A stretch of DNA of 64,000 bases, taken from positions 17,393,786 to 17,457,785 of the forward strand of contig OZ038385.1 in the NCBI GenBank assembly GCA_964036045.1, in the 5' to 3' direction. The stretch is from Eutreptiella sp. 'Long Island Sound 2002'. Lineage: Eukaryota; Euglenozoa; Euglenophyceae; Eutreptiales; Eutreptiaceae. The translations under genes and the position numbers were made by a program. The notes under the pieces are model-generated. The model saw only the letters and a program-made list of their open reading frames with translations. It made no database searches and was not told where the DNA came from. How positions within the stretch are numbered: the stretch's first letter is position 1; every line of letters begins with the position of its first letter. This document shows positions 52,635-63,725 of the stretch, one piece after another.

Positions 52635-52821
52635 CTGCTTCACAGCAGCCAGTTGTGAATCGGTCATGATCATACTGCTCATCTTCATCAATGCCCCCGA
52701 CACTGTCCGGCTCAAAGACCCCCGACGGACACTTGCTTTCTTCTGCATCTACAGCAATCAGCATCAAGCATACGAGGGCCCCCTCGGGTACATGGCAGGC
52801 GGACTGCTGTGCTGCATTCTG
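52635..52821 (-). CDS. Candidate downstream calpain exon (domain III-like)
   Basis: Acceptor CCCGTACCGCAG (phase 0) and donor CAG|GTCCTA (phase 1) delimit 62 codons: QNAAQQSACHVPEGALVCLM then an acidic GGIDEDEQYDHD. The N..(10)..P..(V/A)LV.L.L pattern resembles the NPQ-type beta-sandwich strand of calpain domain III, and the entry phase fits the last sure calpain exon, but intermediate exons would be needed. The + strand offers a rival exon over the same bases with a good donor (GAG|GTGAGC at 52855). Confidence 0.35.
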
Positions 52822-53920
52822 CTGCGGTACGGGACTCGGCCACAGTCTCATGAGGTGAGCATCCCCCGGCGCCGGCCCATCGGGACCCTCAAGAGGCTTG
52901 ACCCTAAAAGGTCCACAAGACCCCTTGCGACAGCGAAGGCCATGGAACGATCCGATGGACCAGCCCACTCACACATGGTCGCGGTTGTCAGCCCATGTTC
53001 AGATGCCCCCCCCCAGTCAAGCCCGTCCTCCGACAGGGACCCTTGAAAGAGGGGGGGGGGGGTTGTGACGCAACCAACTTGTTCACCCGCCCCTGTGGGA
53101 GCCATCCCCGTTGACACGTGAGGTGACCAGTGTACTGTAGGGGTTGGCTGCTCCATCTCCGTGTGGACGGGTGGGTGGACCGGAGGAAGTACCCATACCG
53201 CCCCGGTCACTCGGTCCCCAGGGGTACAGCGAACAGACCCCGTGTGAGACGCCACCCTCCGGGAGGGCATGACCACAGCCCCTACTTCTGCTTGGGATGG
53301 CAATGACGGGGCTGTCCCCATCCAGACAGACGCTCCCCCATTTGATGGCCCGTACCCTTGCAACCAGTGGACAGTGGCACTTGGGTCAGGCACATTCGAC
53401 GCACATCCCAAAGCACAGAGAATGGGGGTGTGGGAGGGGTAGGAAGTGGTGGAGGTGCAACTGGAAGATGTCGCATGCACACGACAGTCCGTAGCCAAGC
53501 ACCACGAGCACCTTGTTCGACTTCCATCCCCCAGTAGGCGCGGCAAGAGCCATCGCATCGGGACAGGACACCGGTGCTCTGCATCCCAAGACCTTTGTTG
53601 CGCGGGATGGGGCTTGAGTGGCAAAGAGACGATGCCTGACATGGGGCCTAGATCTCCGAGACCATCATCAAGGCCCGCGTGTGCGGTATAGGCCCGCGCG
53701 CCCCGCCTCTCGGAGGAGAGGGAGGGCGTACCGCCGAACCCGTGCGCTGCAACCAAACCACCACCACCACCAGGGCCCTGCGGGATGTCCCAGGGCCACG
53801 GGGCCCGGGGGTATGCAATCGGGGGTATGCAAATGTCAACAGTATTGAAGGGAATGGGGTTAGTGTTGCCCACCAATCACCCCTGAGTAGCGCGAGGGGC
53901 CCCGACAGGTGACCGCCAAT
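52822..53920. other. Calpain downstream region, no exon supported
   Basis: A 342-codon minus frame (52848-53876) runs through it but looks compositional. A short minus stretch (GGWKSNKVLVVLGYGLSCAC, about 53420-53560) is the most protein-like part. Confidence 0.3.
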
Positions 53921-54028
53921 GCCCATGGAGTGCCCGCTTCAAAGCGGGTCGGCCGGGGCGAGAGGCACAAAGGGCCTGTCGCTCAGGTCTCCCCGGCCGA
54001 CCCTCTTTGAAGCGGGCACTCCACGGGC
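53921..54028. other. Large near-perfect hairpin (38-bp arms)
   Basis: 53921-53958 and 53991-54028 are reverse complements at 36 of 38 positions, with a 32-nt loop. The arms contain TGGAGTGCCCGCTTCAAAG. The transcript of either strand would fold into one long stem, as in hairpin small-RNA precursors or very short MITEs. Confidence 0.8.
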
Positions 54029-54183
54029 TTTGGGGGTCCGTTGGTATCCCCTGACAGCCAACGCTTACCGCCGACAGCCCCTGGGGATCGGGGGAGGGGG
54101 GCAGAGGTGTCATAGGCCGAGAAAATTGAGAAAGGAGAGGGTGTGGCCATCTTTGGGGGAGTGGGAGTGGGGGGGGGGGGGGG

Positions 54184-54278
54184 TTGGCACAAGGCCTTGG
54201 TGGTTGGCTCTGTTAGCCTGTGGCGGCGCCTATTGGCCTCTCGCCCTTGAACCTTCTGCTATGACAAGCAGGCATCCG
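54184..54278 (-). repeat. Repeat R6, - copy (95 bp)
   Basis: Inverted copy of 49132-49226; preceded by a run of G. Confidence 0.88.
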
Positions 54279-54608
54279 TACTACTGCGGGCATCCGCACT
54301 GCCGTGGGCATCCACCTTCCTGAGTGGGAATCCAGAATGCAACTTCTGCCCATGGCGTCCTCCCCTGAGTGGGGGGAGGGGGGGTCTGGTCGGGATGGGC
54401 ACCCGATTGCCCCACCGGCGCGGCGGCGGGGTAAAAGGGGCGGGGGGGCTCACGGGACAGGGGGTAGAGGGGGGAGAGGGGGTAGGCCAGTAGAAGGCGT
54501 CGACTGCAGGGGCCCCCGATCGGGGCACACATGTACGGCACGAAATCCCCCCCCGCTTGGGGTATGGGGGGGAGGGGGCACTTCGTGCTGACCCTCTACG
54601 GGACAGAC

Positions 54609-54776
54609 CTTGCGCTGGCGACGGGCTTCAAAATCCACCGCATCCTTCCGCAGCTGCTCCTTCAGATCCCTCTCCAGTGCCCGTTCCCTTTGGGTCTTGG
54701 CAAATGTGCAGAGGTCTAGGCATTCGAATCGCGGCACAAAATCCGACAGCTCCATCCAAAACCGACCATCTTCCGC
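54609..54776 (-). CDS. Calpain exon: end of the protease domain
   Basis: Acceptor GTGTGTGCGCAG after a GT tract; 56 codons, phase 0 in and out. AEDGRFWMELSDFVPRFECL closes the domain; a charged helix (RERALERDLKEQLRKDAVDF) follows. Donor AAG|GTCTGT, so the gene continues downstream. Confidence 0.88.
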
Positions 54777-56758
54777 CTGCGCACACACACACGCACACAC
54801 GCGCGCGCGCACACACACGCCCCGTACCTGTGGCCACCCTCGTGCCTTGTGGACGTCCGGATGGCCAGGGGCTCTGAGGCACCCGCAGTCCCTCCCCCTC
54901 GCCCCGCCACCCCCTCCCGCTGAGGGATACGTGACCCCACAAGGCACAGGCTGCAAGGCAATCAAGTCAACACAAAAAGCTCTTCAGTGACAATGCCACA
55001 GGCGCCTTTCGCTGAGACAACAGAAGTCCCCAGAGGGGACAGTGATGTGGGCTGGTGCGGATGCCTCGAACTAAACGAGTCTGGGACAATGTCTGACACA
55101 CCCCCTGAGATATTCGTTCCCCAGTCGCCTGCTGTGGGACGCAGACGATGAACGCCGTCCTTGACCAAAGAGTCGCATGGCACACGCCCCCCCCTCTCTC
55201 CTCTGCCCCCTCCACAACCCTGCGGCCCCGCACGTCCCGTCGGGCGGGCACTGGGGACACTGCGTCCGCCCCCTCTGACGGACTTTGCAGCGCGTCCCTG
55301 AGGCACGCCGTCCGTCCCACGGACGCTCAACACACGCCCGAAGGCCCATGCCGGAGTGCCCAGAGGCATCGCCGGACGTCCCTCAGAGGGACCACCCCCC
55401 CAACGGACCGCATGAGCCCTCCCTCGGCCAAGGTCCCCGATCATCACATGACATCCGTCGCAGACTCGGGGGTCGCATGTCCATTGGCGGCCCCCCGCCC
55501 ATTGTCCGGCGCCGCGGCCCACAGGCTTCCCCGTCCCTCCGCCCCGCCGCCCCGTGCCCACGCCCACACACCTTCACTACGCCGCCCAGGGCAGCGGCCA
55601 CCCGGCGGCCCACGTCGGTGCTCCACGCGGCGCTGCTGTCGGCCCACTCCCCCTTCCATTCGCCACGGGCCCAGGGGTTGCGCAGGCACAACAACCGAAG
55701 GCCTTCCACCTGAGGTCCGACGGGCAGAAGGCGCAGGAGGTCCGCACACACACGCGCGCACGAGGCACAGACCTCCCGCACACGAGTGCCCCCCAGGCCA
55801 CAGGGCACTGGCACGACGCATCGGAAGACAAAGGCATGTCGAGAAAAGCAAGACAGACGCTCAGGAATACGCACGCGCGCACACGACTGCAAAACAAAGG
55901 AGCACAACGCGGGCCCCGAGTGTCAGACCCCTCATCAGTCGGATCGTCAAACAACGCGGCATGTCTCTCTGTGCCATCACGTTTTGTGCCAACTCGGTGG
56001 GCTTTCACCGGTCGTTGTCATCGTTGCCGAATTTGTGCCCGCTGTTTGTCCCGCAGGGGGGAGTATGTGGGGTATATTCAGAAATCCCTTGAAAAGGGTT
56101 ATTTGGAACACCCTGGGTCTGCATGCTGTACTGACGATATGTTTGAGATTTTCGTCCATGCACAGTGGCACAAGTACACTAGAACAACAATGGCGACGCT
56201 TCGGATTCGGAATAATCAGCGGTCCCCTGTGCATTGCTCCGTCCCGTGTATCGTCGAGTTTCCGACTGTTTGCTCAAAAATGTACACCTACCCCCCCGTA
56301 ACGCATACATTTCTGAAACGGCCTTTTCTCACAGATTTCAAAAAGTGTACACATATCCCCCCCTACGGAACGAATTTTTGGCGCATCGGACCAAAAGTTC
56401 AAAGACCCAAGGAAAAATGCGAACCGCGTCGGCACAAACCGAATGTCCCCGAGAGATGTTCAACGCCAATGGGCGCCTTTCTGTTGGACGCAGTCAGGAA
56501 CACGCGTGCGCACACGCACACACATGTACACAGGGCAAAGCAGTCGCCCGGCCCCGATCCCTGGGACACGCCAGGGCACCGCAGGGGCCATCGGGTCCGA
56601 CACCCGCAGCCCCGCAGCTGCCCCGCCCGCCCCCGTGCCTCTGCCATACCTCCCGTACGTCCAACACCGTGTACGCATGTCTGCACACGATGCCCTTCAG
56701 GAACGCATCTGCAAGACACAAGAGCAACGGGGGAGGGGGGGGGGGGGCTGCAGGAGCA

Positions 56759-56793
<35 letters not shown>

Positions 56794-57181
56794 TGGGAAC
56801 CGCGAGACAAGAACGAAGCAAGAAAAGCGGTTGAAAGAAAACTCCTCAGGAACAGCAGAGCTGTCCTAGACGTCTTTCGGTCTGTTGGTAGAGAGTGAGC
56901 AAATGCAGTTCTTGACAGTGGACCTCACCATTTCCCGCGTTCAGTTCTGCACCGCGCAACAGACCATAAAAACCGCCCGCGGAGGAGCTCGTGCACTGCC
57001 GTTGCCAGAGCCTAGATTTATTGTGTGCTGGGTGCCACCACCCCGCCACACACACACAAGGAAACATTCAGGGCAGGGAAAGCAGGAGGGATGGATGGGC
57101 ACACACACACACACACACACACATAGACACACAAACACACACACACACACAGACACACACACACACACACACAGACACACA

Positions 57182-57216
<35 letters not shown>

Positions 57217-57413
57217 TTGCGAGACAAACGGGCAACAACTCAGTTTCCGAGTGTCAGAATCCTCGTCAGTTGGACATCAAACAAGACAGAGCATGTCCGA
57301 CGCCAATAGGCACCTTTCTGCAGCACAGGGCGAGAGGAAGAGGCACATCCTGCACCCGAACATGACACACACACACACACACACACACACTTCGTCACGA
57401 CCAAAACAGAAGT

Positions 57414-57458
<45 letters not shown>

Positions 57459-60400
57459 GGCAGGTGGAGGAGGACCCGCACCTCCTGCACCCCCCAACAA
57501 GGCCCTATCTGGGCCTGCCGTGCCGTGTTGAACGGCCCCACCGCAACTCCCCTCCGCCCGTCGGGGCCAAGGGGCCATCCTGTGCAATGCCCCGTGCTTG
57601 TTCACTGTGTTGAGGTGGTCGTTCAGTGCCGTGATGCCATCCACCCGCTCCGCCATTTCTTTGTCGTCCGGCGCCAGATCCACAATCCCCCGTGTCGCCC
57701 CCTAGTGTTCCCGGTACGCCTTGCGTCCCGCGTGTGTGCGGCGTTGTGGAGGGGCGCTGTGCACGGCCCACGCCCTTTCCCGTGCTGAGTCCCACGGGCT
57801 GCCACTGCACCGCGGCACGTCCCGCTGGAGGGGGACGCCTGCAGCCCCCACCCCCTCGGGGCATTGAGCTGTGCACCCACCCGAAGAGAAGGCGAGGGAT
57901 GGGGAAGGGGCGGGTGTTCCATGAACGGGGGAGGGAGAGTCCCTGGGCCAGACCCCCCCCCTCTCCTCCCCCGGCCAGACCCCCCTCCTCCTCCCCCTGA
58001 AACGGGCTCAGGTGCAGCCGGGACCGATCCCCCGGGGACGGAGGCCATGCGGACCTCAACACTCAACGCCATTGAACACGGCACGTTTGGAATTGGCGCG
58101 TCACAGTGGCCCAGACAAGACATCATTGGCCGTATTCAGTGAAAAAAAAAGGCCAAATGGAAATCCCGCCCAAATGTCTTGGGCCTTCAGCGAGTGACTG
58201 ATCAATGGCCCTGTCCATTGAGCCGAGAAACGGCGACACCGCCTCCCCCAGGCCGGGGGCCCTCCGCGGACTTGTGCTGCAGAGCCAAACACGGGGGCGG
58301 TCGGTAACGGCATCGGGGGACCGTAGCACACAGCCCAGCCCCCCATTCCATGGGACACCCGAGTGGGGGTCAGTGGGGTCAGGGAGGCGTCCCATGGGGA
58401 GCGCACCGGTGCGGCTCTGGCCAGTGGGACACCACGCAACACAACACTGAGGCACCATTCCAAGTCCCCCGGAAACGCTCCAGCGCTCCGCTGCCGCCTC
58501 CACCATCGGCGGCTGCTCCCGGTCACGGGGGGTCCGATGCACTGCCCTTCCCTCTGAGGCCTCTGGCCGCGGCGTCTCACGGGCCTGTGCAGCACCGGCC
58601 CATCCCACGCCACGCACCTTGGCCCTCCGACACGCTGCACGCGCCCAGAAAGCAGTAGGGGTCCGCGACGTGGTCCACGATGGTCTGCCATAACTGCGGG
58701 AGGGCACACGGGGGCTCGGGGGCAGGCACACGAAAGGGGGGCAGGGGGGGCGGCGCACCGCACGTGCCGCGCGGGTCCGCGCAGGGCGCATTGACGCAGC
58801 GAAAAGGCACACAGACACGGCTGCACACGTGCAGGACTATGAGCCCAGGCCGTGCCACAGGAGGTGCCACACCCGGCCCCCACGACCCCAGCCTCAATGG
58901 GCAGCCAGGGACCACAAGGCAGACGCGGGGGTACCCCCAGACTCCACAGCACCACAGTGAACCCCAAAGCACAGGTCCAGGCCACAGAGCCGTCTTTGTA
59001 ATAGGAACGCTTGCTGCGCGCCACAGGCGCGCCACAGGCTCGCCGCAGGTGCCACAGGGGAGGGGTAATGGAGTAGCTTTCGTGTACACTGTCAAGAAAA
59101 TGGACACCGGAACAAAAAAAATCCATGCAAGAAATTCACGTGACGCAAGAAGTTGTTGAGGCAGACCCACAATTGGAAAAACGCCTTGCGCAGGTTTGGG
59201 TTTGAGCACTGAGTTGGCGATGGACACTTCGCAAAGGGGGAATCCCGTTGCACCACGCATTGTGGCTCCGTCTCCCCAGAGCCAATGGGTCCAAAGGACT
59301 CAAAGTTGCTGCACTACCCCTACCGTCTCGGGGACTCCAAAGCAGAGCAGACTCAAAACGGCAACATAACCTCTGCCATTGTATGCTCACCAAAGCAGAG
59401 AGCACCCAAAGTGGCCATAACCCATACCATATTGGGGACGGGCAGCAAGTGCACCATCCGGCCCCGGGGTAGTCAAACAGGACAAGTCATCCAGGGGCTC
59501 CGTTGACACAACCAAAACACGTTCGGACCCACAGAGGGTCAGAATGTGCCCTCCGAGAGGCCAATAGGCGCCGCCAAAGGCAAACAAACCTACACCAGGG
59601 CCAAACCCCCCCGGGGAGGGGGGGCGGGGGGTGGCAAAAAGGGGTCGATAGGTGGGGACACGAAGGGCCCGGGATGAGGCGTGGGGAGCGACTGGGGTGT
59701 GGACGAGGGTGTGAAGGGGAGGGCATGCACCTGATCCAACGACGAGGCCATTCCGAATACCCCTGGGCACAGAGACACGGTCGATCACACGGAGTCAGGG
59801 CCACGGGAGTCCGGTCGGAGCAGATATCTACCCCCTGTGTGACATTCCGTCTGGTTGTTGTTCCTTTACGGGGCCCTGGACAGTCACTCGTTCTTCCCTC
59901 CGCATGTTGCGTCGGGTCGCTGCTTTCTGTCCGCCGCTGCGGCCGGTGCTCCTGCTCCTGTCGTTTCCGCGTTCGCGGAACCCAGTAGTTGGTGTGCTGG
60001 GGCTGTGCTGAATGTGGCATGGTGTGCCGTTTGCGCGTCAGCGGCGCCCAATAGTTGGCGTATTGAGGATGTGCTGGTTGTTGCCAGGGTCGTTTGACTG
60101 TTTTTGCTGTCCAAGCGCCTCTGTCCACAGGCCGTCCATAGCCTGCCTCGCTGTGTTTCTGTGTGCGTGAGGCCCAGGTGCCCTGTTCCTCCACGCGCTG
60201 TCCCGGCCGTCCACCATATGTCCTTTTCCCCCTCACGGCTGGTCTGCCCCTGATGGGCTCCCGCTCCTGCTGCGCAAACAGCCCATCTGGGCTGCGGGAG
60301 ACACCCCCCCCCCAGGTTAGGTCTACCCCCCACCACCACCTGTAACTGGGCCTGAGGACCCAGAGGACGAGGAGGAGGACCTGCGCCTGGGTCCTTGCCG

Positions 60401-61581
60401 GGCAGATGGGGGAGGAGGGGGGCAGCCGCCGGTCTCGGGAGGAGGGATGGGGGGGGGGGGGGGGGTGACGGATGAGAGCCATTTAACGGGCATTGAGCCT
60501 TGACCATGGCACCCACGGGACGGTGTTCAAAGATGCATTGTTCTCCTTCGGGAATCACTGCGGTTCCTTTGTCGGGGCAACGCCGGCTTCCCTGGCTGGC
60601 CCCCCTCCAGCGGTACCGCGTTGGGCAAGCCACCACCAACCACCGCCCCGCCGGTGTGCCAATGCCCGGCGACTAGGGCAAAATCCATGGCTCGGGGGTG
60701 GGTGGTGTGGGGGTATCGCCACTCGACCCGTGTAGTAATGGGGTCGGGTGCACGGGCCGCCTTCAACCCACCGCCCCAGAACATGTGCAGGGGGTGCCCA
60801 CCCCTCCCCATGTGGTTTGGCTGTCTGCGTCCCCCTTGTTCTGCCGAACGGGGCACTCTCACCGACCCCCCTGCCCCAGCCCCTGGCATCCCGCACTGGG
60901 CAACGCTCGTTCCGCCACACACCTCCTCTGCCACACCCACACCAACACCAACACCCATGACCACAACCACTACTTCACCCGTGGCTACAACCACAACCAC
61001 AACCAGAGGCACAGCTGCAGCCGCAGCAGAAACCATTGGGGACGTTACTGCAGCCAAAAGCACGACGGCGTGGGTCAACAAGCGCACAACAGCACCGTGC
61101 AGATGGAGAGTCCTGCCTTTGCCACCGGTGAGGACCTGCAGGGCCTCGCTGACGCTGCCGCTGATGATGGCTTCGTAGCACCCATGCAACTTGGCAAAGG
61201 CCTTCTCCACAATCTGCACCCAAATCTCCTGAAGCCGTGGCCGGGGGGGGGGGGGGGGATGTACGTGAACATGGAGTGGGCAACGGACAGCACATGACAG
61301 ACCACGTGCCTCTTGTGTGGGGGCCGCACACGGCAGCAGCGGGCGATTGGGTCACACAGACCCCCTGGATGGCCTTCCCTTCAAACCCCACACTGCCCCT
61401 CGCTCAGTGCCCATCAACACGCACCTTCTGGTCGGACGAACTGGCGAAGATCAATCTCCAGCGCTGGCGATGCGTACTGGTATTGGGGCGGTAGCAGGGG
61501 AAGTAGGAGTCGACCCACACCATCTTCCACACGCCCCGGACGAAGAAGGATACGCCGTAGATGCCCTGCTCTTCATACGTC
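54609..61581 (-). CDS. Calpain (CysPc) cysteine protease, partial gene, six sure exons
   Basis: Calcium-dependent intracellular cysteine protease of the calpain family. Exons in transcript order: 61425-61581, 61126-61228, 58618-58693, 56650-56708, 55572-55709, 54609-54776. Together they give the second half of the protease domain: YEEQGIYGVSFFVRGVWK, EIWVQIVEKAFAKLHGCYEA, SVSEALQVLTGG, LWQTIVDHV..FLGACS, GIVCRHAYTVLDV with the catalytic His, LLCLRNPWARGEWKGEWADS with the catalytic Asn, and DGRFWMELSDFVPRFECLDL at the domain end. Phases match at every join except exon 2 to 3, where 10-15 residues of the family are missing and a short exon must lie at 58.7-61.1 kb. The LHGCYEA and NPW context is nearer DEK1-type and protist calpains than animal classical ones (inference). 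The Cys exon was not found within the window. Confidence 0.85.
54777..55571 (-). other. Calpain intron
   Basis: AAG|GTGTGT to GTGCGCAG. Contains a CA/CG-alternating tract at 54780-54822. Open + frames here are compositional. Confidence 0.75.
55572..55709 (-). CDS. Calpain exon with catalytic Asn
   Basis: 46 codons, phase 0 both ends: VEGLRLLCLRNPWARGEWKG then EWADSSAAWSTDVGRR. RNPW holds the catalytic Asn and WADSS..W matches the family's W(S/A)D.S..W. Confidence 0.92.
55710..56649 (-). other. Calpain intron containing repeat R7
   Basis: Holds the R7 copy at 56052-56160 in the orientation opposite to the gene. Confidence 0.75.
56052..56160 (+). repeat. Repeat R7, second + copy
   Basis: GGGGTATATTCAGAAATCCC through ACGATATGTTTGAGATTTTC, about 85% identical to 45868-45985. 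Confidence 0.8.
56650..56708 (-). CDS. Calpain exon with catalytic His
   Basis: Acceptor CTTGTGTCTTGCAG. Its first two bases complete GAT (Asp) with the previous exon. 19 codons AFLKGIVCRHAYTVLDVRE. The usual G(H)AY motif reads CRHAYTV here, with Arg in place of the common Gly before His. Donor GAG|GTATGG, phase 0. Confidence 0.9.
56709..58617 (-). other. Calpain intron with dense CA/GT microsatellites
   Basis: CA tracts at 56762-56790, 57100-57217, 57363-57391 and 57416-57453. A minus-strand stretch at 57590-57690 (VDLAPDDKEMAERVDG) looks protein-like but is not needed, because the flanking calpain exons join in phase. Confidence 0.65.
57100..57217 (+). repeat. (CA)n microsatellite cluster
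   Basis: Interrupted CA repeats with AGACACA punctuation. Confidence 0.9.
58618..58693 (-). CDS. Calpain exon: LW..FLGACS segment
   Basis: Acceptor GTGCCCTCCCGCAG; 25 codons plus one base (phase 1 exit at CAAG|GTGCGT). LWQTIVDHVADPYCFLGACS aligns with the LW..(L)..G..LGAGS block of calpains. Confidence 0.85.
58694..61125 (-). other. Calpain intron region with repeat R1; one short exon expected but not found
   Basis: About 13 residues between LTGG and LW are missing, so a small exon (phase 1 in, phase 0 out) should lie here. R1 copy 2 occupies 59831-60310. G runs near 60450. Confidence 0.5.
59831..60310 (+). repeat. 480-bp interspersed repeat R1, copy 2
   Basis: Full-length match to 265-744 with no length change. 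Sits inside the calpain gene, antisense to it. Confidence 0.88.
61126..61228 (-). CDS. Calpain exon: EIW..LTGG segment
   Basis: Acceptor GGCTTCAG (phase 0). EIWVQIVEKAFAKLHGCYEA then SGSVSEALQVLTG. The exit is taken as ACCG|GTGGCA (phase 1) so as to keep LTG(G). An alternative donor CAG|GTCCTC (61136) would drop the LTGG motif but would join exon 58618-58693 in phase. Confidence 0.83.
61425..61581 (-). CDS. Calpain exon: GIYGVSFFVRG segment
   Basis: Acceptor CGTGTCATCAG, phase 2 in; 52 codons TYEEQGIYGVSFFVRGVWKM through LIFASSSDQK; donor AAG|GTGCGT, phase 0. Matches the GIY.V.F...G.W..V.(V/I)D...PC block; here the region reads VWVDSYFPC. Confidence 0.88.
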
Positions 61582-62609
61582 CTGATGACACGGGCAGTGG
61601 GGCGTGGTGGTGGGGGGGGGGGGGGGGGCTGCTGTGCCTCAGGACGAGGGGGACAAGCTGACACGGACTGCAGCCCGCAACTTCTAGTTCTCAGTGGCCC
61701 AGAACCGCATGCAACGCGACGGTCCGATGCGGCGCAGGCCCACCAACGCCTCCCCTCAGGCGGTGCAGGCGGTCTTCGGGACCAGGGCAGGGGAGGGGGG
61801 TTGCATGAACGAAGACCACAGACACATCGGTGGCCGCAGTGCAGCATGTGCATCGATTGCTTGGCCGTAGAACAATGTCCTTGTGTCTCACTGCGTTTAG
61901 ACTGATGAGGGCACAGACCGAAACCGAAGTGAACATTGGGTATTTGGATTTGGTGGACCGTGACTCTGTGCTTCAGACTCTCAAGGCTTCGCAGGGACCA
62001 GAGGTGCTGCGCAGCGTCACACTGGGCTGTTCGGCATAAAGATCAGCTAATCGGAAGGGGTGGGGGTAGTCACCCCTTTTGGGGCGTCACCGCACTGTCG
62101 GGTATCGTCTGCTCCGGGCTCCCCTGCTCACACCAGCAGTGATGCTTGTCCAGTGGGGGGGCATGCAAATGCACCAACGGGCCACAGATGGGCCAACAAT
62201 CATATCCCCGGGACAAATTTCCACCGGCTGCAGACCTTTGACATCGCCCATCCACCAAAGGCGGCGACTGGGAGGGGGGGCTTGACAAACCTAGTGACCC
62301 GGTGTAAAACAAACCACCAAAACACCGGGGGTTTGGGCCTCCGTGCCGCAGTGCGAAATGCCTGCTCTGGCGCGGAAACCTGGCCACCGAGAAACGGGAG
62401 GGAGGGGGGTTCCGTGGCGTCTCTTTCGGCAGGACCCCTGATCAAGACCCGTCACGGTCACACTTGTATCGTCGCTTTAGGCAACACTATGCATTGGGGA
62501 CCATTGCAGGGGGGCACGCATACCCTTGGCCTAGCGAGCCACACTCTACGGCGTTTGTAGGGGGTGGCCCCAGTACGACAGGGGAGATGCCGCCATGAGC
62601 CATGCGGAT

Positions 62610-62634
62610 TTGGGGGTGGCACTGCCACCCCCAA
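62610..62634. other. Perfect 12-bp palindrome
   Basis: TTGGGGGTGGCA, one base, TGCCACCCCCAA. Confidence 0.6.
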
Positions 62635-63494
62635 GCCCGCATGTCTCAAAGAGACTCACACTGCCGTCACTACACCTCAAATGCCCTGTGTCATGTGGTG
62701 CATGGTCTGGGGTCCACTGAGGTCGGGGGGGGGGGGGGGCAGACGGTGTGCTCTGCTCAGTCGAATGTGCGTTGCGCAGTCACGGCTACGATGCACATCG
62801 ATTCATTGCCACCGCTGCCATCAGTGCACGGGATCTGCACCCGCAAGCCATCTCTTTGGGGATGCAGCCCGGGTACACCCCCTCCTGTCGCACATCCATG
62901 ACTTGATAGTCATCAGTGCTCAGCACCTGAGGCATTGCTGAGGCAATGCATCACCCGGACGGGGGATCAGTACAGTTCCAGACCTCAACCCGCTCGGCGT
63001 GGGGAGGGGGGTTCAGAAAGGGGCGGAGGGGCAAATTTTTCCCCGGGTTTGGGGGCTTTTTGAATCATTTGGAGCATTTTGAATATCCAAAAATACGGGG
63101 GGTCAAATCCCCTTTTACCATTCGCCACAACTGGGGGGGAAATGAGGGGGAAAGGGGGGAGAATTTCTGTGTCTTGGATCCCCGGTGCACAGGGGCCAAC
63201 ACAATGGTCCAAGCGCCGCAGGCTCCCAAGTCAGTTGTTCGTCGTTGCTCACCGATGGTGTGCGTTGGGGGGGGGGGGGGGGGCAGGTTTAGGTTTATGG
63301 GCGGCCGTATGCTATTGGCGTACCTGTTGGCCGCCCCACATCTTGCCGGTTGAGAGCGGCCACCGGCAAACGGTACAGACCTGCCTTACCCGGGGTGGCT
63401 GTGACCGTTGGTGGGTGTGTGCTGCCGGTCGCGTGCTCGGCGTGCATGTCGTGTGCGCATGCGCGTGCTTCTGTTCGTGTGGTTACGCACACAT

Positions 63495-63725
63495 GAGCAG
63501 TAACTGCTATGCAGCAGTTTCCGCTCCACAGTGACAGCTGTGCATCCGTCACCTCACTGCAGCGATTGCTATGCAGCAGTCGCCACTCTGGAGCAACTGC
63601 TAAACAGCGGCCCCCGCTCTGCAGCAACTGCTATGCAGCAGTCGCTGCTCTGCGGTAACTGCTATGCAGCAGTCCGTGCTGTTAGCAGTGGCCACTCTGT
63701 GCAACTGCATGCAGCAGTCGCCGCC
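63495..63725 (+). repeat. About 28-bp tandem array (AACTGCTATGCAGCAGTCGC)
   Basis: Seven or so units, each containing the palindromic AACTGCTATGCAGCAGT core; GCA/GCT-rich DNA continues to the window end. Confidence 0.85.

Noticed and set aside
53282-53589. Further calpain exon around GGWKSNKVLVVLGYG
   Set aside because: No family motif and no phase-consistent borders that I could define.
52848-53876. 342-codon minus-strand ORF
   Set aside because: Low-information Pro/Ser/Gly composition, no motif, and it overlaps G-run DNA. Length alone is not evidence at this GC content.
57240-57690. Extra calpain exon (VDLAPDDKEMAERVDG...)
   Set aside because: The flanking calpain exons join in phase with a continuous family alignment, so there is no place for it. 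Kept only as a remark.
63495-63725. CRISPR-like array
   Set aside because: Units are contiguous without unique spacers; this is a minisatellite in a eukaryotic setting.
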